A stretch of DNA of 64,000 nt. Origin: Nonomuraea wenchangensis (GTDB taxonomy: Bacteria; Actinomycetota; Actinomycetes; Streptosporangiales; Streptosporangiaceae). The notes beneath the pieces were generated by a model, which was not told the origin of the DNA, did not search any database, and worked only from the letters and a program-made list of their open reading frames with translations. Positions 31,984-39,766 of this stretch are shown here, one piece after another (position 1 is the stretch's first letter; every line of letters starts with the position of its first letter). The position numbers were made by a program, and so were the translations under genes. Location of the stretch: assembly GCF_900111685.1 (NCBI RefSeq), contig NZ_FOHX01000001.1, positions 124,001-188,000 of the forward strand. The letters are read 5' to 3'.

Positions 31984-32979
31984 TTAGTTGCCCACGCCGA
32001 GGTTCGCCATGAACGCCGCCGGGTACCGGTCGCCGCGCGCCGCGCCCGGCGGCACCGCCTTCTCGATCGCGGCGAGGTCGTCGGCGGTGAGGTGGAGCTC
32101 GGCGGCGGGCAGCGCCTCGGCCAGCCGCTCGCGGGTACGCGCGCCGACCAGCGGCAAGACGTCCTCGCCCTGCGCGGCCACCCAGGCGATGACGAGCTGG
32201 GCCACGGTGCAGCCCTTGGCCTCGGCGACCCGGCGCAGCTCGGCGACGAGGGCGAGGTTGTGCTCGACGTTCCCGCTCGCGAACCGGGGTCCGAAGCCGC
32301 GACTGTCCCCGGGGCCGGCGGTGCGGCCGGCGGTCCAGTGCCCGGAGATGAGACCGCGCCCGAGCACCCCGTACGCGGTCAGCCCGATCCCGAGCTCCCG
32401 CAACGTGGGCAGGACGTCCGCCTCGACCGCGCGGGAGATCACCGAGTACTCGATCTGCAGGTCGGAGATCGGGTGCACGGCGTGCGCCCGGCGGATCGTG
32501 GCCGCGTCGACCTCCGAGAGCCCGATGTGCCGGACGTACCCGGCCTCCACCAGCTCCTTGATCGCGCCCACCGTCTCCTCGATCGGCACCGCCGGGTCCA
32601 GGCGGGCCGGGCGGTAGATGTCGACGTGGTCGGTGCCGAGCCGGGTCAGCGAGTGCGTCAGGAAGTTCTTCACCGCCTCGGGGCGGGCGTCGTTCCCGCC
32701 GAATCCGCCGCCCGGCCGCAGCAGCATGCCGAACTTCACGCTCAGCGCGTAACTGTCGCGGGCCCGGCCGCGCAGCGCCTCGGCGAGCAGCAGCTCGTTG
32801 TGGCCCGCGCCGTAGAAGTCTCCGGTGTCGATCAGGGTGACGCCGGCCTCCAGCGCGGCGTGCACGGTGGCGATGCTCTCCGCGCGGTCGGCCTCGCCGT
32901 ACGCGCCCGACATGCCCATAGCGCCCAGGCCCAGCATGGAGACGGCCGGTCCGGTGCTTCCCAAAGTTCGCGTCCGCAT
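31984..32979 (-). CDS. Aldo/keto reductase
   Basis: This 331-residue TIM-barrel protein has the AKR catalytic Asp/Tyr region in 'LIDTGDFYGAGHNE' (Tyr of the D-Y-K-H tetrad). 'VKFGMLLRPGG' supplies the Lys, and a C-terminal NADPH-binding stretch reads 'VLPLVGARTRERLAEAL'. It should reduce aldehydes or ketones with NADPH. AAGGAG precedes ATG 32979. It diverges from the XRE regulator gene, the usual arrangement when the regulator controls the reductase. Confidence 0.9.
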   Translation of the reverse strand: MRTRTLGSTGPAVSMLGLGAMGMSGAYGEADRAESIATVHAALEAGVTLIDTGDFYGAGHNELLLAEALRGRARDSYALSVKFGMLLRPGGGFGGNDARPEAVKNFLTHSLTRLGTDHVDIYRPARLDPAVPIEETVGAIKELVEAGYVRHIGLSEVDAATIRRAHAVHPISDLQIEYSVISRAVEADVLPTLRELGIGLTAYGVLGRGLISGHWTAGRTAGPGDSRGFGPRFASGNVEHNLALVAELRRVAEAKGCTVAQLVIAWVAAQGEDVLPLVGARTRERLAEALPAAELHLTADDLAAIEKAVPPGAARGDRYPAAFMANLGVGN

Positions 32980-33107
32980 CACGTTTCTCCTTGTCGTCAG
33001 GTTGTCTGCGTTCCTCCTCACCCTGGGCCCGGTCCGGGACGGGCGGAAGCGGAGCGTTCATCATGGGAGCGCCCCTCCCTGGCTCGGCCCGGCAGCCGCG
33101 AGGCAGG

Positions 33108-33117
33108 ATGACGTCAT
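33108..33117. promoter_or_regulatory. Palindrome overlapping the XRE regulator start
   Basis: ATGACGTCAT at 33108-33117 is a perfect 10-base palindrome that includes the first two bases of the regulator's start codon. With CAGGAT (33104-33109) as a possible -10 and no spaced ribosome binding site, the transcript may be leaderless. The palindrome would then be a site for self-repression. It is short and could be chance. Confidence 0.3.
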
Positions 33118-33976
33118 GGAACGTGAGCAGCTCGCCGACTTCCTGCGCCGCCGCCGGGAGGCGATCCGCCCGGCCGAGGTGGGCCTCACGGACGGCCCCC
33201 GCCGCCGCGCCGCCGGCCTGCGCCGGGAGGAGGTGGCGATGCTGGCCGGCATGTCGGTGGACTACGTCGTACGCCTGGAGCAGGGCCGCAGCAGCCAGCC
33301 GTCGGTCCAGTTGCTCGGCGCGCTGGCCCGGGCACTGCGGCTGTCCGACGACGAGCGCGACCACCTGTTCCACCTGGCCGGCCACCGGCCCCCGCCCGCC
33401 GACGGTCTCGCCGGTCTGGCCCGCGCCGGGCTGATCCGCATGCTGGACCTGCTGGGCGACACCCCGGCCGTGGTGCTGTCCGACCTCGGCGAGTTCCTCG
33501 CGCAGAACCGGATGGCCGTCCTGCTGATGGGCGACCACACCGGCCTCACCGGGGACCGCCGTTACCTCGTCTACCGCTGGTTCACCGAGGAGGCCGTGCG
33601 CGGCATCCATCCGCCCGAGGAGCAGGAGCATCACGCCCGCCAGCTCGTGGCGGACCTGCGCGCGGTCGCCGGCCGCCGCTCCGGCGACCCCGTGGTCGCC
33701 CGGCTCGTCGAACGCCTCCTGGCCGCGAGCGCCGACTTCCGCCGGCTCTGGGCGGAGCACGAGGTGGCGGTGCGGCGTACCGACCGCAAGAGCATGATGC
33801 ATCAGCGGGTGGGCCGGCTGGTGATGGACTGCACCACCCTGGTCACCCCCGACCAGGGGCAGCAGCTGCTGGTGTTCACCCCGGTGGGCGACGAGGCCCG
33901 TGAGCGGCTCGAACTGCTGCGCGTGCTCGGCACCGAGGACTTCCCCACCGGGGACGTCAGGGACAGACGGCCGTGA
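33116..33976 (+). CDS. XRE-family regulator with MmyB-like ligand domain
   Basis: This 286-residue protein has a helix-turn-helix at about 10-70 ('GLRREEVAMLAGMSVDYVVRLEQGR', recognised as the actinobacterial MmyB/XRE type). The C-terminal MmyB-like domain is marked by 'RYLVYRWFTEEAVRGI', 'HARQLVADLRAV' and 'FRRLWAEHEVAVR'. These regulators often bind fatty acids and repress a divergent reductase gene, and here an aldo/keto reductase is divergent. ATG 33116 matches the family start ('MEREQLADFLRRRRE'). Confidence 0.9.
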   Translation: MEREQLADFLRRRREAIRPAEVGLTDGPRRRAAGLRREEVAMLAGMSVDYVVRLEQGRSSQPSVQLLGALARALRLSDDERDHLFHLAGHRPPPADGLAGLARAGLIRMLDLLGDTPAVVLSDLGEFLAQNRMAVLLMGDHTGLTGDRRYLVYRWFTEEAVRGIHPPEEQEHHARQLVADLRAVAGRRSGDPVVARLVERLLAASADFRRLWAEHEVAVRRTDRKSMMHQRVGRLVMDCTTLVTPDQGQQLLVFTPVGDEARERLELLRVLGTEDFPTGDVRDRRP

Positions 33977-33988
33977 AATGATCCACGA

Positions 33989-34601
33989 GTGGCGGATGTG
34001 ATCTTCTTCGACCTGGACGGGACCCTGGTCGACCACCGAAGCGCGGTCATGGAGACGATCGCGGCGATCGTCCGGGCGGCGCCGGACGCGACGGCTCCGC
34101 CGGACGAGCTGGTGGCGTTGTGGTGGAGCCTGGAGGCGCGCCACATGCGGGAGTATCTGGCCGGTCAGTGCTCCTTCGCCGAGCACCACCGGCGCAGGCT
34201 CCGCTCCTTCCTGCCGATGCTGGGCGAGCCGGTCCCTGACGATCCCGCTCTTCTGGACGCCTGGATCGAGGAGCGCTACCTCAGCGCGTTCGAGGAGTCC
34301 TGGCAGACATATCCCGATGTCCGGCCCTGCCTGGAGGCACTGAAAGAGCTCCCCCGCGGACCGCGGCTGGCCGTGCTCACCAACGGCGACCCCGGGCAGC
34401 AGCGCGCCAAGCTCGCCCGCTTCGGCCTCCTCGGCTACTTCGAAGCCGTCCTCACCCCGACCGAGCTCGGCGCGGCCAAGCCCGCCGCCTACGCCGCCGC
34501 CTGCGCGTGGATGCGGACGGAGCCCGCGCGGGATCGAACGACTGACCGACCTCGCCGACCGGCTGACCCGCCTCCCCGACCCTTCGCCGCCCGGCCCGTA
34601 G
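33989..34601 (+). pseudogene. HAD-family hydrolase with internal deletion
   Basis: GTG 33989 opens a HAD phosphatase: motif I 'FFDLDGTLVDH', a helical cap, motif II 'AVLTNGD' and motif III Lys in 'LGAAKPAAYAAAC'. Directly after this, motif IV (the GDxxxxD acidic pair) is missing and the frame shifts. The expected ending 'GIERLTDLADRLTRLP' appears in another frame and stops at 34601. Roughly 25-35 codons between about 34500 and 34520 have been lost. The literal frame runs on into nonsense to 34681, overlapping the convergent gene. The product would lack a metal ligand and is probably inactive. Confidence 0.7.
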
Positions 34602-34609
34602 GTGGGGAT

Positions 34610-35041
34610 TCAGTCCAGCTCCGCCAGTCCGAAACCGAGCTGGCTGTAGAGCTCGAGTTGGTCGAAGTACTCACGGTGTGAGTCGATCTTGCCGTCGGAG
34701 ATGTGGGCGGTGCAGCTCGCCCTGATGGCGATGCGGCGGCCCGTACCCGCGATCTCGCGCCCGCCCGGCAGCAGGAGCGGGCCGGTGTGAGTGCCGGTGT
34801 AGGTCCATTCGGTGCAGGTCGGGTTGTCGCAGCCGTCCAGCTCGAACCACGCCGCCATGTGGAAGTCCGGGAACGCCCTGAAGACGTCCTGGTAGACCCA
34901 GCCGATCTCGTCGTGTCCCTGCGCGACGCCCGTGGGCGAGACGAAGACGGCGTCGTCGCTGTAGCAGGCGAGCACGCCGGCCATGTCGTGCGCGTTGACG
35001 GCCTGGTTCAGCCGGTGTTTGAGATCCCACTGGATCGACAT
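34610..35041 (-). CDS. SnoaL-like (NTF2-fold) protein
   Basis: This 143-residue protein begins 'LKHRLNQAVNAHDMAGVLACYSDDAVFVSP', the standard opening of SnoaL-type polyketide-cyclase-like proteins, and keeps the later 'FRAFPDFHMAAWFELDG' segment. These are small cone-shaped domains that act as isomerases, cyclases or ligand binders; the function is not predicted. GGAGG lies just before ATG 35041, whereas a GTG at 35047 would overlap that site. About 220 bases upstream (35042-35268) contain no gene and no clear element beyond its promoter. Confidence 0.8.
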   Translation of the reverse strand: MSIQWDLKHRLNQAVNAHDMAGVLACYSDDAVFVSPTGVAQGHDEIGWVYQDVFRAFPDFHMAAWFELDGCDNPTCTEWTYTGTHTGPLLLPGGREIAGTGRRIAIRASCTAHISDGKIDSHREYFDQLELYSQLGFGLAELD

Positions 35042-35268
35042 GGGCACCTCCTGGCAGTGGTGTGGCCGGGGTCGCGGTGACGGGACACGGCGTTCGTTCC
35101 TCCGCGGTGCAGGACGCCGCCCGCGCCGCCTCGTGTCCTTGCCGACGTTTTCATCGCTCCTTTCAGTGTCCGTGCGATGTCACGCACGACGGTGCCAAGC
35201 GCCTGCCAAAATCGGCCTCGTCGGCGGGGCCTGATGGAAGCATGGGGTAAATGCCCGGGAGGGCCGTG

Positions 35269-36450
35269 TCAGGCCGTACGGCGCTGCTTGCGAGCGGTGA
35301 GCCGGTCGGCTCTGCTGGTGATCAGCTCGTGGCCGCCGGGCGTGAGTGAGGTGAGGAACAGGCGGTTGACGCCGGGCAGGGCGGCGAGGCGCAGCAGCCA
35401 GTCGCGGGCGGCGATCCGGCGGCGGCTGGAGGGCGCCATCCACTCGATGAAGCGGCGGCCGAACGCCTGCACCTCGTCGATCGTCGGCCGCATGCGCTCC
35501 TCGTACCTGGTCAGCGCGGTGGGCAGGTCGCCGGCGGCCAGCTCGTCGGCGAGGACCCAGGCGGCGGCGACCGCCATGGACGCGCCGTGTCCGGCGAACA
35601 GCGAGACCGCCTGGCAGGAGTCCCCCAGCAGCACGACCCTGCCGCGGCTCCAGGAGCCGATCCGCACCTGGGTGACCTGGTCGTAGTAGAGGTCGGCGGG
35701 CAGCCGGGGCAGCGTCTCGGGCAGGATCCAGCCGAGGTCGCCGTAGTGGCGGCGCAGCGCAGCCGCGGGGTCGGCCGGCAGGGCAGGATCGGGCTCGCGG
35801 TGCAGGAACAGCAGCGCGAGCCGGTCCTCGGGCAGCGCGTACGCGCCGGCCATCAGGCCGGGGACGGTCAGCATCCGGTAGCGCGGCCCGATCTGCGCGC
35901 TCAGCTCAGGATCGGTGAGGACGCAGGCGGCGACGTGATGGCCGAGGTGGCGCAGGTAGCGTTCCTCGGGGCCGAAGACCAGCTCGCGGACGCGGGAGTG
36001 CACGCCGTCGGCCCCGACGAGCAGGTCCACGGTGCGGTGGGTGCCGTCGGTGAGGGTGACCTCGACCTGGTGGGCGTCCTGCCGGACCGTCTCGATCGTG
36101 ACGCCGTGGCGGACCGGTGCGACGACGTCGTCGGCGAGGGTCCTGGCGAGGTCGCCGCGCGGCAGGCTGACCACGCGGGAGAAGCCGGGCGGCAGGACGA
36201 ACCGGCTGGTGCGCCGGCCGTCGCGGTCGACGTAGTCCAGCTCGCGCACCGGGTGGCGCAGCTCGCGCAGGCGGGTGGCCAGGCCCATGCGCTCGGTCAC
36301 CTCGTAGCCGGCGCCGTAGAAGTCGATCATGTAGCCGCCGGTGCGCAAGGCCGGTGCGCGTTCGACGAGCTCGACGTCCCAGCCGTCGCGTTCGAGGTGC
36401 CAGGCGAGCGCCAGGCCCGCGATGCCGGCTCCGCAGATGAGGGCCTTCAT
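35269..36450 (-). CDS. FAD-dependent aromatic-ring-type monooxygenase
   Basis: This 393-residue flavoprotein of the p-hydroxybenzoate hydroxylase type has FAD loop 'CGAGIAGLALAWHLERDG' at the N-terminus. It also has the 'DG' motif in 'LLVGADGVHSRVR' and the 'GD' motif in 'VVLLGDSCQAVSLFAGHGA'. It should use NAD(P)H and O2 to hydroxylate or inactivate an aromatic compound; relatives include tetracycline-modifying enzymes. It starts 3 bases after the TetR gene's stop, so the pair is one operon, suggesting induction by the substrate. Confidence 0.9.
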   Translation of the reverse strand: MKALICGAGIAGLALAWHLERDGWDVELVERAPALRTGGYMIDFYGAGYEVTERMGLATRLRELRHPVRELDYVDRDGRRTSRFVLPPGFSRVVSLPRGDLARTLADDVVAPVRHGVTIETVRQDAHQVEVTLTDGTHRTVDLLVGADGVHSRVRELVFGPEERYLRHLGHHVAACVLTDPELSAQIGPRYRMLTVPGLMAGAYALPEDRLALLFLHREPDPALPADPAAALRRHYGDLGWILPETLPRLPADLYYDQVTQVRIGSWSRGRVVLLGDSCQAVSLFAGHGASMAVAAAWVLADELAAGDLPTALTRYEERMRPTIDEVQAFGRRFIEWMAPSSRRRIAARDWLLRLAALPGVNRLFLTSLTPGGHELITSRADRLTARKQRRTA

Positions 36451-36453
36451 GGG

Positions 36454-37020
36454 TCACTCCTTTCGCAGCAGCCGCCGTACCGGCCCGGCCAGCGCGGCGA
36501 CGTCCAGTTCCGGATCGAGGCGGTGGTGCAGGACCAGCCCGTCGATCGCGGCGGCGAGCAGGGCGGCGACCGTGTCGGCGTCCTCGACGCCGTGCCCGGC
36601 CAGCCAGCGGGCCAGGGTGCGGCGGAAGGCGAGGACGAGCTCGGCGAGCCGGTCGCGCAGCTCGGGGATGCGGGTCGAGGCCAGATATGTCTCCGCCACC
36701 AGCAGCGAGGCCGGATCGTCGCCGGCGTAGACGGCCACGGCGCCCATCAGCCAGTCGAGGCCGGCTTCCGGGTCGGGCAGCCGGGTCAGCTCCTCGCCGA
36801 TCTGGCCGATCAGCTCGTGGACGAAACCGAGGGAGGCCGCCGTCAGCAGCTCGGTGACCGAGCCGAAGTGGTAGTGGACGACGCCGGGCGCGACGCCGGC
36901 CCGCTCGGCGACCAGGCGGGTGGTCACGCCGTTCCAGCCGGCCTCGCCGATGAGCGTCACGGCCGCGCGCAGCAGGCGTTCCCTGGTGGCTCGGCCGCGT
37001 TCGAGCGACGTCTCCGGCAT
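36454..37020 (-). CDS. TetR-family repressor
   Basis: This 188-residue regulator has an HTH at about 12-58 ('LLRAAVTLIGEAGWNGVT', then 'LVAERAGVAPGVVHYHFGSV'), the TetR hallmark. A helical ligand-binding half follows. ATG 37020 is preferred because GAGAGGG precedes it and the fold starts directly after; an in-frame start at 37086 is less likely. It lies upstream of the flavin monooxygenase in one operon and probably represses it through palindromes at 37047-37086. Confidence 0.9.
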   Translation of the reverse strand: MPETSLERGRATRERLLRAAVTLIGEAGWNGVTTRLVAERAGVAPGVVHYHFGSVTELLTAASLGFVHELIGQIGEELTRLPDPEAGLDWLMGAVAVYAGDDPASLLVAETYLASTRIPELRDRLAELVLAFRRTLARWLAGHGVEDADTVAALLAAAIDGLVLHHRLDPELDVAALAGPVRRLLRKE

Positions 37021-37046
37021 TCCCGACCCTCTCTTGGACGACCGCC

Positions 37047-37086
37047 TTGGGCGTTTGCCCAAATTCACGATAGTTGCATGCTGCAA
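37047..37086 (-). promoter_or_regulatory. Two inverted repeats upstream of the TetR gene
   Basis: TTGGGC-GTTT-GCCCAA (37047-37062) and TTGCA-TGC-TGCAA (37074-37086) lie 27-66 bases before the TetR start codon. Either may be the operator for the TetR/monooxygenase operon. The first could instead form a hairpin in the leader. Confidence 0.45.
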
Positions 37087-37118
37087 AGATCGCTAGAGGG
37101 TCGTACGAGAAGATCCGC

Positions 37119-37919
37119 TCAACGGTCGCCGGAGCCCGGCTCGGCCATCCGGCGGTGCGCCGCGGCCTTGACCTTCTCGGGCACGACCTTGGCCGCGCCG
37201 GCCATCACCTTGTTCATGAACGACCCGGCGACCACCTGGGCCTCGCCCTTCATCAGCGCCTCGTACCCCTGCTCGGCGACCTGCGCCGGATCGTCCTTCC
37301 TCCCGGAGCCGACCCGGGTGTCCTCCATGCCCGCCCGTTCGAAGAACTCGGTGTCGGTCGGGCCCGGCATCAGCGCGGTCACCGTCACGCCGGTGTCCTT
37401 GAGCTCGTCGCGCAGCGCCTCGGCGAAGGACAGCAGGAACGCCTTCGACGCGGCGTACGTGGCCTCGAACGGCCCCGGCTGCGTGGCGGCGACGGACGAC
37501 GTGAACATCACCCGCCCCTCCCCCCGGGGGACCATGTCCCGCAGGCAGAGCTTGGCCAGGTGCACCGCGGAACGGACGTTGAGGTCCACGACCTCCAGGT
37601 CGCCGGCCAGGTCCGTCTCCGCGAACGGGCCGCCCGCGCCGATCCCCGCGTTGATCACCACCGCGCCCAGGGGACGGCCGCCGGCCGTGACCCGCTCGTA
37701 GAGGCGCTCGACGCCGTCGTGGGTGGCGAGGTCGGCCTGGACGGCCTCGACGGACGTGCCGAGCTCGCGCAGCTCACGGGCCGCGCCGGCGATGCCCGGG
37801 TCCTCGGCGTTGACGATCAGGTCGAAGCCGTGCCAGGCGAACTGCTTGGCCAGCTCGTAGCCGATGCCGCTGGACGCGCCGGTCACCAGGGCGAGCGGCC
37901 GGGCTTGTTCTTTCCTCAT
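37119..37919 (-). CDS. Short-chain dehydrogenase/reductase
   Basis: This 266-residue classical SDR has cofactor loop 'VTGASSGIGYELAKQ', 'INAGIG' (NAG motif), catalytic Ser in 'FTSSVAA' and the YxxxK motif in 'YAASKAF'. It should oxidise or reduce an alcohol/carbonyl with NAD(P). The start is ATG 37919. It is the gene before the TetR/monooxygenase pair on the same strand but ends 98 bases upstream of it, so it is probably a separate unit. Confidence 0.9.
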   Translation of the reverse strand: MRKEQARPLALVTGASSGIGYELAKQFAWHGFDLIVNAEDPGIAGAARELRELGTSVEAVQADLATHDGVERLYERVTAGGRPLGAVVINAGIGAGGPFAETDLAGDLEVVDLNVRSAVHLAKLCLRDMVPRGEGRVMFTSSVAATQPGPFEATYAASKAFLLSFAEALRDELKDTGVTVTALMPGPTDTEFFERAGMEDTRVGSGRKDDPAQVAEQGYEALMKGEAQVVAGSFMNKVMAGAAKVVPEKVKAAAHRRMAEPGSGDR

Positions 37920-37971
37920 GATGGCGGTTCCTCTCGTCGGTCTCCGCCTGACCGGCTGCCCATGACGGCCG

Positions 37972-37997
37972 CGCCCAACCGCCCCGCCCAACCGCCC
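37972..37997. repeat. 13-base tandem direct repeat
   Basis: CGCCCAACCGCCC occurs at 37972-37984 and again at 37985-37997, followed by a partial third copy (CGCCCC). It lies in the divergent spacer between the SDR and ynfA-like genes. It may be simple slippage. Confidence 0.7.
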
Positions 37998-38041
37998 CGC
38001 CCCAGGTCAGGGCGGGCGCCGCGATGCGGTTCACTACGGGC

Positions 38042-38374
38042 ATGACGATCCTCCGCTCCCTCGCCCTGTTCGCCCTGGCCGCCCTCGCCGAGATCGGCGG
38101 CGCGTGGCTCGTCTGGCAGGGGGTGCGCGAGCAGCGCGGCCTGCTGTGGGTCGGCGCCGGCTTCGTCGCGCTCGGCCTGTACGGGCTGGTGGCCACGTTG
38201 CAGCCGGACGCGAACTTCGGCCGCATCCTGGCCGCGTACGGCGGGGTGTTCGTCGCCGGGTCGCTGGCCTGGGGCATGGTCGTGGACGGGTTCCGTCCCG
38301 ACCGGTGGGACATCGTCGGAGCGCTGGTCTGCCTGGCCGGAGTCCTGGTCATCATGTACGCGCCCCGCGCCTGA
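38042..38374 (+). CDS. YnfA/UPF0060 family small membrane protein
   Basis: This 110-residue protein has four membrane helices. The family pattern '[18 protein letters not shown]' is in helix 1, with '[30 protein letters not shown]' divided over helices 3 and 4. The length equals the family norm (about 108). YnfA is related to small multidrug resistance exporters, and some members export dyes or other toxic cations. ATG 38042 places the first helix at the N-terminus; an in-frame ATG at 38024 would add six polar residues. Confidence 0.87.
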   Translation: MTILRSLALFALAALAEIGGAWLVWQGVREQRGLLWVGAGFVALGLYGLVATLQPDANFGRILAAYGGVFVAGSLAWGMVVDGFRPDRWDIVGALVCLAGVLVIMYAPRA

Positions 38375-38463
38375 CGGGCCGCCGGATCGGGGCAGGCCGC
38401 GCGGCCGTCAGGGGGCGTCCTCCCGCGCGGCACCGCGCGCGGTCGTGCGCCGGCGACCGGCTA

Positions 38464-38469
38464 TACGCT
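38464..38469 (+). promoter_or_regulatory. Probable -10 element of a leaderless MFS gene promoter
   Basis: TACGCT at 38464-38469 fits the actinobacterial TANNNT -10 pattern and ends 7 bases before GTG 38477. No ribosome binding site is present between them. This geometry suggests transcription starts at or next to the start codon. Confidence 0.45.
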
Positions 38470-38476
38470 GTCGCCC

Positions 38477-39766
38477 GTGATCACACCAGTCACCGCCCGG
38501 CTGGGCCCCCGCCGCTGGACGGCCTTGATCGTGCTCGGCTTCGTCGGCCAGCTCGCCTGGACCGTCGAGAACATGTATCTCAACGTCTTCCTCTACGACA
38601 CGATCACCGACGACCCCACCGCCATCGCCACGATGGTGGCCGCCAGCGCGTTCACCGCCACGGTCGCGACGCTGCTGGTGGGCGCGCTGTCCGACCGCAC
38701 GGGCCGGCGGCGGGCCTTCATCGCCGCCGGCTACGTCCTGTGGGGCCTCGCCACGGCGGCGTTCGGGCTGGTCACCGTGGACACCGTGGGGAGCCTCGCG
38801 CCGGCCGCGAACGCCGTGCTCATCGCCATGATCGCGGTCATCGTGCTGGACTGCGTCATGTCGTTCCTGGGCTCCGGCGCGAATGACGCCGCCTTCCAGG
38901 CGTGGGTGACCGACGTGACGTGGCCGGCCGTGCGCGGCCGGGTGGAGTCCGTGCTCGCGATCATGCCGCTGGTGTCGATGCTGGCCGTCTTCGGCGCCCT
39001 CGACCCGCTCACCCGGGCCGGGCAGTGGCGGGAGTTCTTCCTGCTGATCGGGTCGGTCATCACCGTGGTCGGCGTGGTGGCGTGGTTCCTCGTACGGGAC
39101 CGCCCGGCCCTGCCCCGGGCGCGCGGCGGCGCGCTGGACGCGCTCTTCCACGGCCTGCGCCCCAGCGCGATGCGCGCCAACCCTGGCCTCTACCTGCTGC
39201 TGGCGGCGTGGGCGATCTGGGGCGTCTCCACGCAGATCTTCCTGCCCTACCTGATCATCTACGTGCAGCGCTACCTCCAGATCGAGGCGTACGCGGTCGT
39301 CCTCGGCGTGGTGCTGACCGGCGCGTCCGCGGTCACCGTCGGCTGCGGCCGGCTGATCGACCGGGTCGGCAAGAGGCGTTTCCTGCTGCCCGCCCTCGGG
39401 ATCTACGCCGTCGGGCTGCTGGCGATGTGGCCGGCGCGCGGCCTGGTCCCGGTCATCGCGGCCGGTCTGGTGATGATGTCCGGGTTCATGCTGGTCGCCG
39501 CGACGATCGGCGCGCTGGTCCGCGACCACACGCCGCCCGAGCACGCGGGGCACGTGCAGGGGCTGCGGATGGTGTTCGCGATCCTGATCCCGATGCTGAT
39601 CGGCCCGTACGTGGGAGCGCTGGTCATCCGCGGCGCGGACGCCTACTACGAGGATCTGGGCGTGCTCAGACAGGTGCCCACGCCCGCGATCTTCCTGGCG
39701 GCCGCCGCGGTGCTGCTGCTGATCGCCCTTCCCGTCCTGGCACTGCGCAAGAGAGAGGCCGCATGA
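38477..39766 (+). CDS. MFS transporter, probably sugar or glycoside uptake
   Basis: This 429-residue protein has about 12 membrane segments and the MFS loop 2-3 motif 'LLVGALSDRTGRRRAF'. 'VENMYLNVFLYDTI' near helix 1 resembles the SLC45/GPH-like sugar transporter subgroup. The stop overlaps the start of a glycoside hydrolase gene (ATGA), so the transporter likely imports the glycoside which that enzyme cleaves. The start is GTG 38477 on an apparently leaderless transcript. Confidence 0.85.
   Translation: MITPVTARLGPRRWTALIVLGFVGQLAWTVENMYLNVFLYDTITDDPTAIATMVAASAFTATVATLLVGALSDRTGRRRAFIAAGYVLWGLATAAFGLVTVDTVGSLAPAANAVLIAMIAVIVLDCVMSFLGSGANDAAFQAWVTDVTWPAVRGRVESVLAIMPLVSMLAVFGALDPLTRAGQWREFFLLIGSVITVVGVVAWFLVRDRPALPRARGGALDALFHGLRPSAMRANPGLYLLLAAWAIWGVSTQIFLPYLIIYVQRYLQIEAYAVVLGVVLTGASAVTVGCGRLIDRVGKRRFLLPALGIYAVGLLAMWPARGLVPVIAAGLVMMSGFMLVAATIGALVRDHTPPEHAGHVQGLRMVFAILIPMLIGPYVGALVIRGADAYYEDLGVLRQVPTPAIFLAAAAVLLLIALPVLALRKREAA

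Noticed and set aside
34502..34681. C-terminal extension of the HAD protein to 34681.
   Set aside because: The residues are out-of-frame Arg/Pro-rich sequence overlapping the convergent SnoaL-like gene; the natural ending lies in another frame.
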